Shown: positions 21,531 to 29,371 of the stretch, one piece after another
Layout: each line of letters starts with the position of its first letter
How positions within the stretch are numbered: the first letter of the stretch is position 1
DNA from: Frateuria defendens
Lineage (GTDB): Bacteria > Pseudomonadota > Gammaproteobacteria > Xanthomonadales > Rhodanobacteraceae
Direction of reading: 5' to 3'
DNA length: 64,000 nucleotides
Assembly (NCBI RefSeq): GCF_001182895.1
Contig: NZ_LFQR01000048.1
Location: 46,699-110,698 of the forward strand
Program-made: the position numbers and the translations under genes
Notes under the pieces: model-generated
The model's input: the letters and a program-made list of their open reading frames with translations, nothing else
Databases searched by the model: none
Told to the model about the DNA's origin: nothing

Positions 21531-22057
21531 GGGCGGCTGGGGTAGGCGCCGGCCAGGGCGATGCAGAAGTTCACGGCCAGGTAGGGCTGCCGGTTCTCGT
21601 GGGGCAGCCCGCCGCCGCTGGCGCCCACCACGTTCGGCGGGAAGGCGGTGTCGGGCGAGGCGGCGACGAACGGCTGTAGGGTGGCCGGCGCCACCACGGC
21701 GTCGCCGGCGGCCGGGATGCCGTGGCGCTTGCTGGTATCGCGCTGGTTGTAGACCCGAGCCCCATGGGTGTGGCTGGGCATCTGGTTGCCCAGCAGCGTC
21801 ACGCTCTCCGAGCCGAAGCTCTCGCCGACTGTGCGCGGGGTCAGCCCGTTGCCTTGCCCCTGCGCGCAGGCGGCGCTGCCGCTGAAGTTCGGCAGGGCGA
21901 AGTTGTGCTGCCCGTCGCCGCCGAAGATGTTGCCGAGCAGCGAGAACAGTGCCGTGTACTGGTTGAGTGGCATCAGCTGCCCCTGGCACTGTGCCCATTG
22001 GCGGGGGGCGAAATTGAAGGCGAACAGCTGGATTTCGCCGAGGAACGGCTCGCTCAT
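21527..22057 (-). CDS. Tail-collar (microcystin-dependent protein-like) protein, copy 3
   Basis: 176-residue protein starting MSEPFLGEIQLFAFNFAPRQW with the phage tail collar fold: the conserved core GGDGQHNFALPNF, a repeat-rich middle and the closing FCIALAGAYPSRP. It is one of three adjacent paralogues (with 22094-22624 and 22641-23150) transcribed together. Proteins of this kind are annotated as phage tail protein or MdpB-like, yet no other phage gene is present. A role as a secreted or particle-associated fibre tip is suspected but undefined. Its stop overlaps the GNAT start. Confidence 0.9.
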   Translation of the reverse strand: MSEPFLGEIQLFAFNFAPRQWAQCQGQLMPLNQYTALFSLLGNIFGGDGQHNFALPNFSGSAACAQGQGNGLTPRTVGESFGSESVTLLGNQMPSHTHGARVYNQRDTSKRHGIPAAGDAVVAPATLQPFVAASPDTAFPPNVVGASGGGLPHENRQPYLAVNFCIALAGAYPSRP

Positions 22058-22093
22058 CGTGGATTCTCCCTGGAAGCTGTCGTAGTGGACGGC

Positions 22094-22624
22094 TCAGCCC
22101 TGCGAGGGGAAGACGCCGTCGGTGGCGATGCAGAAGCGCACCGTCAGTGTCGGCATGGTGTTGTCGTGGGGCTGGCTGCCGCCGCTGGGGCCGATCATGG
22201 TTGCCGCCATGTCGGCGCTGGCGAGGCCGGTGATGTCGCCGGTGTACAGCGTGTCGCTGCTGACCGCACCGAGCTGCACGCCGGCGCCGGGGGTGCTGCT
22301 GCCGGCGGTGGCGCTGGTCGCGGCGTAGGGGTGGCTGTGCGCGGGCATCTGACCGGGCGTGAGCGTCACCGTCTCGGTGCCGCCCAGTTCGGCGAGCGTG
22401 CGCGGCGTGAGCCCTTGCCCGGTGCCCATGTGCAGGGGGACGCGGCCGCGCAGGTCGGGCAGGGCGAAGGTGGTCTGGCCGTCGCCGCCGTAGAGGGTGC
22501 CCAGCAGGGTGTACAGCAGCTCGTAGTTGGAGATGGACAGCAGGCGGCCGTCGCAGTCGAGCCAGCCGACCGGGGCGAAGGAGTAGGGCAGCAGCCGGAT
22601 TTCGCCGACGTAGGGTGTCGTCAT
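22094..22624 (-). CDS. Tail-collar (microcystin-dependent protein-like) protein, copy 2
   Basis: 176 residues, starting MTTPYVGEIRLLPYSFAPVGW. The collar signature YGGDGQTTFALPDLRGR is a textbook match, followed by TETVTLTPGQMPAHSH, which resembles the metal-binding His region of tail fibre tips, and the closing FCIATDGVFPSQG. It lies 36 bases after copy 3's start in the minus direction and 16 bases before copy 1's end, consistent with one transcript. Middle regions of the three copies differ, indicating divergence and not recent duplication. Confidence 0.91.
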   Translation of the reverse strand: MTTPYVGEIRLLPYSFAPVGWLDCDGRLLSISNYELLYTLLGTLYGGDGQTTFALPDLRGRVPLHMGTGQGLTPRTLAELGGTETVTLTPGQMPAHSHPYAATSATAGSSTPGAGVQLGAVSSDTLYTGDITGLASADMAATMIGPSGGSQPHDNTMPTLTVRFCIATDGVFPSQG

Positions 22625-22640
22625 GGTCGTGGCTCCGGCG

Positions 22641-23150
22641 TCAGTTGCGGGGGGGATAGAGGCCGTTCAAGGCGATGCAGAAATTGAGCACGCCGTAGGG
22701 CTGCATGTTCGAATGCGGCCCGCTCTGCCCGGCGCTGTCGAGGCTGGCCGCGTTCAGCACCACCTGCGCGCTGGTGGAAGGCCCGTAGAGGGCCGTGCTG
22801 CCGGAACCGCCGAACAGCGCGTTGGTCGGGTTGCGCGTGGTGCCGGCGCTGCCGCTGGCGTTGGCGAGGTGGACGTGCGGCGGCAGCTGGCCGGTCAGCA
22901 GCGTCACGCTTTCCGAGCCGCCGAGGTTGCCGACCGGGTAGGTCGTGTTGTCGGTGCCGAGCGGCGTGCGGCCGCGCAGGTCGGGCAGCATGAAGGTGGT
23001 GGTGCCGTTGCCGCCGTACTGCACGCCGAGCAGCGCGAACAGCGCCTGGTTCTGCGCGATCGACATGGTGGTGCCGTTGCAGGCGGCGAAGCCCCGGGGC
23101 GCGAAACCAAAGCCCGTAAGCATGATCTGCCCGAGATACGGATCTGACAT
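22641..23150 (-). CDS. Tail-collar (microcystin-dependent protein-like) protein, copy 1
   Basis: 169 residues, starting MSDPYLGQIMLTGFGFAPRGF; an in-frame upstream ATG would add 35 residues with no family support. It has YGGNGTTTFMLPDLRGRTP, GSESVTLLTGQLPPHVH and ends FCIALNGLYPPRN. It is the first gene of the three-paralogue operon and lies divergent from the giant autotransporter gene. A GGGGGAAT-type ribosome-binding stretch precedes the ATG. Function unknown beyond the fold. Confidence 0.9.
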   Translation of the reverse strand: MSDPYLGQIMLTGFGFAPRGFAACNGTTMSIAQNQALFALLGVQYGGNGTTTFMLPDLRGRTPLGTDNTTYPVGNLGGSESVTLLTGQLPPHVHLANASGSAGTTRNPTNALFGGSGSTALYGPSTSAQVVLNAASLDSAGQSGPHSNMQPYGVLNFCIALNGLYPPRN

Positions 23151-23463
23151 GTGGATTCCCCCTGGTGGTGCCCGGCAGGCGCGTCCTGGTCGCCGGGTCG
23201 AATTACTTTTGCGCACCCACGAGTGGCTTGACAAGGGATTCCTGCGCGCGAACACAATGTCGGGTCCGGGGCGTCGGCAAGGGGTAGGATGCCGCGGATG
23301 TGCGCGAAGCCGGGAGCGACACGGCGGGTCCTGCGGTGTTGCGCATGTCGATACAGGGGACGGCTAGCGGGAAGCCGTGGCTGCCTGGTTCCATCGCTGG
23401 TCGGGCGCTCTCCGGGGCGCGCGGCGCGGTGCGGGGCCGGGTGCGCAACAAGGGGCAAGGACC
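23151..23463. other. Divergent intergenic region between tail-collar operon and autotransporter
   Basis: About 310 bases without a supported gene; contains a TTGACA at 23228-23233 oriented toward the autotransporter, but the -10 at normal spacing is poor. Promoters for both directions are presumed here. An AAGGGGCAAGGACC stretch just before 23464 supplies the autotransporter ribosome-binding site. Confidence 0.45.
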
Positions 23464-26400
23464 ATGCAGGGTCTAGGGATCTGTCGCACCACGCTGTGGG
23501 CGTTGGCGGCGTTCGTTCGTTCGCCGCGCCTGTGGGGGCTATGGTTGCTGGGCGCGCTGATGCTGGCGACGGGGCAGGCGAGGGCGGCGACGTCCGTGGT
23601 TTGCGGGCCCTACACCGTTTCCGTCGCCTCCGGCGGCTCCGTCACCATCGACGCCACGGCCTGCGACACGGGCTTCGGGCTGAACGGCGGCGACGCCTCC
23701 TCCACCTACGGCACGATCGCCTACAACAACCTCAGCAACCAGGTCACCTACACCAACACCGTCATCGCCGGCGGCGCGGTGCAGGACCACTTCCAGTTCC
23801 TGGACGGCGACTCGGGCACGGTGGCCGTAACGGTCAACATCGCCGCGCCCACCTCCAGCATCGCGATCGCCCCGTCCACGCTGCCGGCGCCGCAGGTCGG
23901 TGTCGCCTACAATCAGACGCTGACGGCCAGCGGCGGCGCGGGGCCCTACACCATCGCGCTGACCTCCGGCAGCCTGCCGCCAGGCCTGAATTTCAGCGGC
24001 GGCACCATCTCCGGCACGCCGACCACCGGCGGCAGCTACAGCGTGACCTTCACGGCCACCGACAACACTAGCGCGAGCGGCACCAAGAGCTACGCGATCA
24101 CGGTGCCGTCGCCGACCATCACCATTCCCACCACGTTGCCCAACCCCGCGATCAATACGCCCTACAACCAGGCGCTGTCGGCCACGGGCGGCACCGGGCC
24201 GTACACCTACTCACTCGAAACCGGCTCGCTACCGGCGGGCTTGAGCCTGTCCCCGGGCGGCGTGATCAGTGGCACGCCCACCACGCTGCAGACCAGCACG
24301 TTCACCATCAGGGCCACCGACAGCAGCGCCGGCGGCCCGTACTTCGGCGCGACCAGCTTCACGGTGACGGTGCAGAACCAGCCGCCGGTGGCCAACCCGG
24401 TCAGCGCCACGGTGGCCTACGGCAGCTCGGCCAACCCCATCACGCTCAACATCACCGGCGGCACGCCCGCGTCGGTGGCCGTCGGCACGGCGCCGGCGCA
24501 CGGCACGGCCACGGCCAGCGGTACCTCCATCACCTACACGCCGACGGCCGGCTATGCCGGCAGCGACAGCTTCACCTACACCGCGACCAACGGCTCCGGC
24601 ACGTCGGCGCCGGCCACGGCGAGCATCACCGTGTCGCCGCCGACGTTGAGCTACACGCCGGCCAATCCGCCCGCGGGCACGGCGGGCGTGCCCTACAGCC
24701 AGTCGCTCACCGGCGCCAGCGGCGGCGCCATGCCGTACACCTACGCGGTGACTTCGGGCGCCTTGCCGGCCGGCCTCACGCTGGCCAGCAACGGCACGCT
24801 CTCGGGCACGCCCACGGCCGCGGGCACCTTCAATTTCCGCGTCACCGCGACGGACAGCAGCACGGGCACCGGCCCCTTCAGCGTGACCAGCGGCAACCTC
24901 ACGCTGGTCATCGCGCCGCCCACGGTGTCGGTGTTGCCGCCGGCGCTGCCGGCGGCGACGGTCGGCACGGCCTACGCGCAGACGCTGATCGGCGCCGGCG
25001 GCACTGCGCCGTACACCTTCGCGATGTCGGCGGGTGCGTTGCCGGCGGGCCTGGCGCTGTCTTCCTCCGGCGCGCTGTCGGGCACGCCCACGGCGGGCGG
25101 TGCGTTCAACTTCACCGTCACGGCCACCGACAGCACCAGCGGCGGCACGTTCGCCGGCTCGCGCGCCTACACGTTCAACGTCAACGCACCCACCCTGGCG
25201 CTCAGCCCGGCGCCGGGCAGCCTGAGCGGCAGCGCCGGCGTGCCCTACAGCCAGACGTTCACGGCCAGCGGCGGCACCCCTTCGTACAGCTACAGCCTCA
25301 CGGTGAACTCGGGCACCCTGCCGACGGGGCTCAGCTTTTCCACTTCCACCGGCACCCTGTCCGGCACGCCCACCTCGGCGGGCACGGCGGGTTTCACCAT
25401 CACCGCCACGGACAGCAGCACCGGCAGCGGCCCCTACACGGTTTCCGGCAGCTATACGCTGACGGTGGCGGCGCCCACGGTGACGCTCTCGCCGGCCTCG
25501 CTGCCCGCGCCGGTGGTCGGCGTCGGCTACAGCCAGAACGTGTCGGCGGCGGGCGGCAGCGCACCGTACAACTATGCAGTCACTGCGGGCAGCCTGCCGG
25601 CGGGCCTGACCCTCGCCTCGGACGGCAGCCTGTCCGGCACGCCGACGGCGGGCGGCACCTATAACTTCACCATCACGGCGACGGACGCGCACAGCTTCAC
25701 CGGCAGCCGCGCCTACAGCGTGACCTTGGCCGCAGCCAGCATCACGCTCGACCCGGCAACCCTGCCGGGCGTCACCGCCGAGGCGGCCTACAGCCAGGCC
25801 TTGACCGCCAGCGGCGGCACGGCGCCCTACACCTACTCGCTGAGCGCGGGTTCGCTGCCGCCGGGCATGGCCTTAAGTTCGGGCGGCGCCTTGTCGGGCA
25901 CGCCCACGGCCGCGGGCACCTTCACCTTCACGGTGCGGGCGACGGACAGCAGCACGGGCACCGGCGCGCCGTTCACCGGCTCGCGCGCCTACAGCCTCAC
26001 CGTGGCGGCACCGACGATCACCCTCGCGCCGGCCTCGCTGCCCGCGATGCAGGTGGGCACCGCCTACTCGCAGGCGCTGACCGCCAGCGGCGGTACCGGC
26101 GGCTACACGTTCTCGCTCGCGGCCGGCGCCCTGCCGCCGGGCGTGGCCCTGTCTTCCGTCGGCCTGCTTTCCGGCACGCCCGTTGCAGCCGGCACGTACA
26201 ACTTCACCGTCACCGCGCACGACGGCCTCGGCTTCACGGGCAGCCAGGCCTATACCTTGAGCGCGGGCGCGGCGTCGATCAGCCTGAGCCCGGCCTCGCT
26301 GCCGGGAGGCACGGCCGAGAGCGCCTATGCCCAGACCATCGTGGCCAGCGGCGGCATCGCGCCCTACAGCTATGCGCTGAGTGGGGGCTCGCTGCCGCCG

Positions 26401-29298
26401 GGCGTGGCCTTGAGTTCGAGCGGCACGCTGTCGGGCACGCCGACGGCTGCGGGCACCTTCACCTTCACGGTGCGGGCCACGGACAGCAGCACGGGCAGCG
26501 GCGCGCCGTTCAGCGCGACGCGCAGCTACAGCGTGACCATCGGCGCGCCGGCGATCGCCGTCACGCCGGCCGCGCTGCCGGCCCTGCAAGTGGCCGCGCC
26601 GTTCAACCAGCCGCTGGCCGCCAGCGGCGGCGACGGCAGCTATACCTTCAGCCTTGCTGCCGGCGCGCTGCCGGCGGGCATCGGCCTGAGCAGCGCCGGC
26701 GTGCTGTCCGGCACGCCGACGGCGGCGGGCTCGTTCACCTTCACGGTGAGCGCCCAGGACGGCCACGGCTTCACGGGTAGCCAGGCCTACACGGTCAACG
26801 TGGCGGCGCCGACGCTCGCGCTGGGCCCGGCCACGCTACCGGCGGGCATGGCCGAGGCGGCGTATGCGCAGAGCCTCACCGCGACGGGCGGCGTGGCGCC
26901 GTATGCGTACAGCGTCAGCGCCGGCGCCTTGCCGGCGGGGCTTAGCCTCAACGCCGCCACCGGGCAGTTGTCGGGCACGCCGAGCGCGGCGGGAAGCTTC
27001 AGCTTCACGGTGCGCGTCACCGACAGCAGCACGGGTGCCGGCGCGCCGTTCAACGCCACGCACAGCTACACGGTGAGCATCGGCGCGCCGGCCATCACCG
27101 TGACGCCGGCCACGCTGCCGGGCGGCCAGGCCGCCGTGGCCTACCACCAGCAGCTCGCGGCCAGCGGCGGCGACGGCAGCTATGCCTTCAGCGTGTCGGC
27201 GGGCACGCTGCCGGCCGGCCTGAGCCTCAGCGCCGCCGGCCTGCTCGCCGGCACGCCGGGCGCGGCGGGCAGCTACAGCTTCACCATCACCGCCACCGAC
27301 GGGCTGCACTTCACCGGCAGCCAGGCCTACACGGTGGCCGTCGCCCAGCCGGTGCCGGTGGCGCAGAACGACAATTTCAGCATGCCCGCGGACGCGCCGG
27401 CGACGATCGCGGTGACCGCCAACGACGCCGGCCCGATCGCCAGCATCGCCATCGCCCAGGCGCCCGCGCACGGCAGCGCCAGCGTCAATGGCCTCGATGT
27501 GGTCTACACGCCGGCCACCAACTACTACGGCAGCGACACGCTGACCTACACGGCCATCGGCCCCGGCGGCACCTCCGTGCCGGCGACCGTGTCCGTCACG
27601 GTGACGCCGCTGGCGGTGCCGACCGCGGCGGCGCAGGCGGCGACCGTGCTCGCCGGACAGGCGGTGACGATCCACGCCGCGGCGGGCGCCACCGGCGGGC
27701 CGTTCACGGCGCTGCACGTGGTCGATCCGCCCTCGACCGGCCAACTGGCCGTCAACGGTACGGACATCGTCTACACGCCGGCGGCGGACGCCACCGGGAC
27801 GATCGGCTTCGACTACACGCTGAGCAACGCCTTCGGCGCCTCCGCGCCGGCGCGCATCACCCTCACGGTGAATCCGCTGCCGGTGCCGGCGGCGCTGAGC
27901 GCCGAGGCGGTCGCGGGCACCACGGTGCACATGGACCTCACCGCCGGCGCGCGCGGCGGCCCGTTCACCGGCGCCCGGGTGCTCTCCGTTTCACCAAGCA
28001 ATGCGGGCACCGCCAGCGTCCGCGCCACGGCCACCGGCTACCGGCTGGACTTCACCGCGTCGGCCACCTTCAGCGGCGCGGCGCAGCTCGGCTACACGCT
28101 GAGCAATGCCTACGCGACCTCGGCGCCGGGAAGCATCACGGTGAGCGTGACGGCGCGCAGCGACCCGTCGAAGAACGCCGAGGTGCTCGGTATCCTGGAG
28201 GCGCAGGCCGACGCCACCCGGCGCATGGCCATCGGGCAGATCGGCAACTTCCAGCGCCGGCTGGAAAGCCTGCACGGCGGGGCGGCCGCGATCGGCGGCT
28301 TCAGCAACGGCATCACCTTCAGCTCGGCCGGCGCCCGGCAGCAGCGCGACCCGCTGCGCCAGGGGCCGACGGCGGGCGACGACTGGGAGCGCCTGGGCAT
28401 GGTGCAGCCCGACGCCGCCGCCGCGCCGCCTTCGGGCGAGCGCGCCGGGAGCGCGAGCCTACCGGGCGACGTGTCGATCTGGACCGGCGGCGCGGTGAAC
28501 TTCGGCAAGAGCCAGCCGGGCAGCAGCGACGACGGCATCGACTTCACCACCTCGGGGGTGAGCGTGGGCGCCGACAAGCGGGTGAGCGAGGCCCTCGCGC
28601 TGGGCATTGGCCTGGGCTACGGCCACGACACTTCCGACATCGGCCGCAACACCAGCCGCAGCACGGTGGACAGCTACAACCTGGCCCTCTACGCCAGCTA
28701 CCGGCCGTTCGAGGCGGTGTACGCGGACGCGCTGGTGGGCTACCAGTGGCTGTCGTTCGACGCCCGCCGCTACGTCACCGACAACGGCAACACCGTGCGC
28801 GGCAGCCGCGACGGCAAGCAGCTGTTCGGCTCGTTCTCGCTGAGCTACGAGCACCGCAGCGAGGGCATGCTGCTGTCGCCCTACGGCCGCCTCGACATCG
28901 CCCGGGCACATCTGGACGGCTATACCGAGCACGGCGACGAGGTGTTCGCGCTGGCTTACCGCGGGCAGACGGTGAAGACCAGCACCGGCACGCTCGGCCT
29001 GCGCGCGCAGTGGTCGGCCAAGCGCGACTACGGCATGTGGCTGCCGCAGCTGCGGGTGGAGTTCGGCCACGACTTCCAGGGTTCGAGCCAGGCCGTGATG
29101 CGCTACGCGGACCTGCTGGACGGCCCGCTGTACCGCGCCACGCTCAACAACCAGTCGCGCAACCACACCCTGCTCGGCGCGGGCCTGCAATTGCAACTGC
29201 TGCGCGGCTGGCTGCTGCGGTTCGAATACCAGAACCTGCTCGACAACAGCAGCCGCGACAACCAGTCGGTGCTGCTGGGGGCGGAGAAGAAGCTCTAG
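23464..29298 (+). CDS. Giant autotransporter with Ig-like (He_PIG) repeats and C-terminal beta-barrel
   Basis: Type V secreted surface protein, 1944 residues. The ATG at 23464 follows an AAGG-rich ribosome-binding site and gives an extended signal peptide ending GQARAATS; the frame is open 29 codons further upstream. From about residue 130 there are twelve roughly 90-residue putative-Ig (He_PIG) repeats with the pattern ASGG..PY.....G.LP.GL.....G.LSGTPT..G...F.V.ATD, interrupted once after the second by an Ig unit with YTPTAGYAGSDSFTYT. Repeats 7-12 form three 537-base super-units. Three further Ig-like units, a linker with a coiled-coil-like stretch (residues about 1570-1600) and an autotransporter barrel (about 1680-1944) follow. 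The last residues are GAEKKL, not the usual aromatic terminus. Probable adhesin. Confidence 0.92.
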   Translation: MQGLGICRTTLWALAAFVRSPRLWGLWLLGALMLATGQARAATSVVCGPYTVSVASGGSVTIDATACDTGFGLNGGDASSTYGTIAYNNLSNQVTYTNTVIAGGAVQDHFQFLDGDSGTVAVTVNIAAPTSSIAIAPSTLPAPQVGVAYNQTLTASGGAGPYTIALTSGSLPPGLNFSGGTISGTPTTGGSYSVTFTATDNTSASGTKSYAITVPSPTITIPTTLPNPAINTPYNQALSATGGTGPYTYSLETGSLPAGLSLSPGGVISGTPTTLQTSTFTIRATDSSAGGPYFGATSFTVTVQNQPPVANPVSATVAYGSSANPITLNITGGTPASVAVGTAPAHGTATASGTSITYTPTAGYAGSDSFTYTATNGSGTSAPATASITVSPPTLSYTPANPPAGTAGVPYSQSLTGASGGAMPYTYAVTSGALPAGLTLASNGTLSGTPTAAGTFNFRVTATDSSTGTGPFSVTSGNLTLVIAPPTVSVLPPALPAATVGTAYAQTLIGAGGTAPYTFAMSAGALPAGLALSSSGALSGTPTAGGAFNFTVTATDSTSGGTFAGSRAYTFNVNAPTLALSPAPGSLSGSAGVPYSQTFTASGGTPSYSYSLTVNSGTLPTGLSFSTSTGTLSGTPTSAGTAGFTITATDSSTGSGPYTVSGSYTLTVAAPTVTLSPASLPAPVVGVGYSQNVSAAGGSAPYNYAVTAGSLPAGLTLASDGSLSGTPTAGGTYNFTITATDAHSFTGSRAYSVTLAAASITLDPATLPGVTAEAAYSQALTASGGTAPYTYSLSAGSLPPGMALSSGGALSGTPTAAGTFTFTVRATDSSTGTGAPFTGSRAYSLTVAAPTITLAPASLPAMQVGTAYSQALTASGGTGGYTFSLAAGALPPGVALSSVGLLSGTPVAAGTYNFTVTAHDGLGFTGSQAYTLSAGAASISLSPASLPGGTAESAYAQTIVASGGIAPYSYALSGGSLPPGVALSSSGTLSGTPTAAGTFTFTVRATDSSTGSGAPFSATRSYSVTIGAPAIAVTPAALPALQVAAPFNQPLAASGGDGSYTFSLAAGALPAGIGLSSAGVLSGTPTAAGSFTFTVSAQDGHGFTGSQAYTVNVAAPTLALGPATLPAGMAEAAYAQSLTATGGVAPYAYSVSAGALPAGLSLNAATGQLSGTPSAAGSFSFTVRVTDSSTGAGAPFNATHSYTVSIGAPAITVTPATLPGGQAAVAYHQQLAASGGDGSYAFSVSAGTLPAGLSLSAAGLLAGTPGAAGSYSFTITATDGLHFTGSQAYTVAVAQPVPVAQNDNFSMPADAPATIAVTANDAGPIASIAIAQAPAHGSASVNGLDVVYTPATNYYGSDTLTYTAIGPGGTSVPATVSVTVTPLAVPTAAAQAATVLAGQAVTIHAAAGATGGPFTALHVVDPPSTGQLAVNGTDIVYTPAADATGTIGFDYTLSNAFGASAPARITLTVNPLPVPAALSAEAVAGTTVHMDLTAGARGGPFTGARVLSVSPSNAGTASVRATATGYRLDFTASATFSGAAQLGYTLSNAYATSAPGSITVSVTARSDPSKNAEVLGILEAQADATRRMAIGQIGNFQRRLESLHGGAAAIGGFSNGITFSSAGARQQRDPLRQGPTAGDDWERLGMVQPDAAAAPPSGERAGSASLPGDVSIWTGGAVNFGKSQPGSSDDGIDFTTSGVSVGADKRVSEALALGIGLGYGHDTSDIGRNTSRSTVDSYNLALYASYRPFEAVYADALVGYQWLSFDARRYVTDNGNTVRGSRDGKQLFGSFSLSYEHRSEGMLLSPYGRLDIARAHLDGYTEHGDEVFALAYRGQTVKTSTGTLGLRAQWSAKRDYGMWLPQLRVEFGHDFQGSSQAVMRYADLLDGPLYRATLNNQSRNHTLLGAGLQLQLLRGWLLRFEYQNLLDNSSRDNQSVLLGAEKKL
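25738..27348 (+). repeat. Three tandem 537-base super-repeats within the autotransporter gene
   Basis: Coding repeats 7+8, 9+10 and 11+12 start at 25738, 26275 and 26812, exactly 537 bases (179 codons) apart, and end at 27348. Each pair consists of a longer unit ending ATDSSTG.GAPF and a shorter one ending DG..FTGSQAYT. The fixed length contrasts with the uneven spacing of repeats 1-6. Confidence 0.85.
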
Positions 29299-29307
29299 CG
29301 GCAGGCC

Positions 29308-29333
29308 GGCGGGCGCCGCCCAGGGCGCCCGCC
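29308..29333. terminator. Hairpin between convergent autotransporter and diheme-protein genes
   Basis: GGCGGGCGCC (29308-29317) pairs with GGCGCCCGCC (29324-29333) around a 6-base loop, ten bases after the autotransporter stop. No T run follows. It could end transcripts from both sides. Confidence 0.6.
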
Positions 29334-29371
29334 GAGCCTTCACCCGGGCGCGGCGCCCAGTGCGGCGGCGG

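Noticed and set aside
20973..23255. Prophage
   Set aside because: Only tail-collar-type proteins are present. There is no terminase, capsid, integrase, lysis or replication gene, and the collar genes sit with GNAT and DUF6916 genes.
23857..27348. CRISPR array or satellite repeat
   Set aside because: The regular repeats are codon-phased and encode Ig-like domains inside one long reading frame; there are no unique spacers with identical short repeats.
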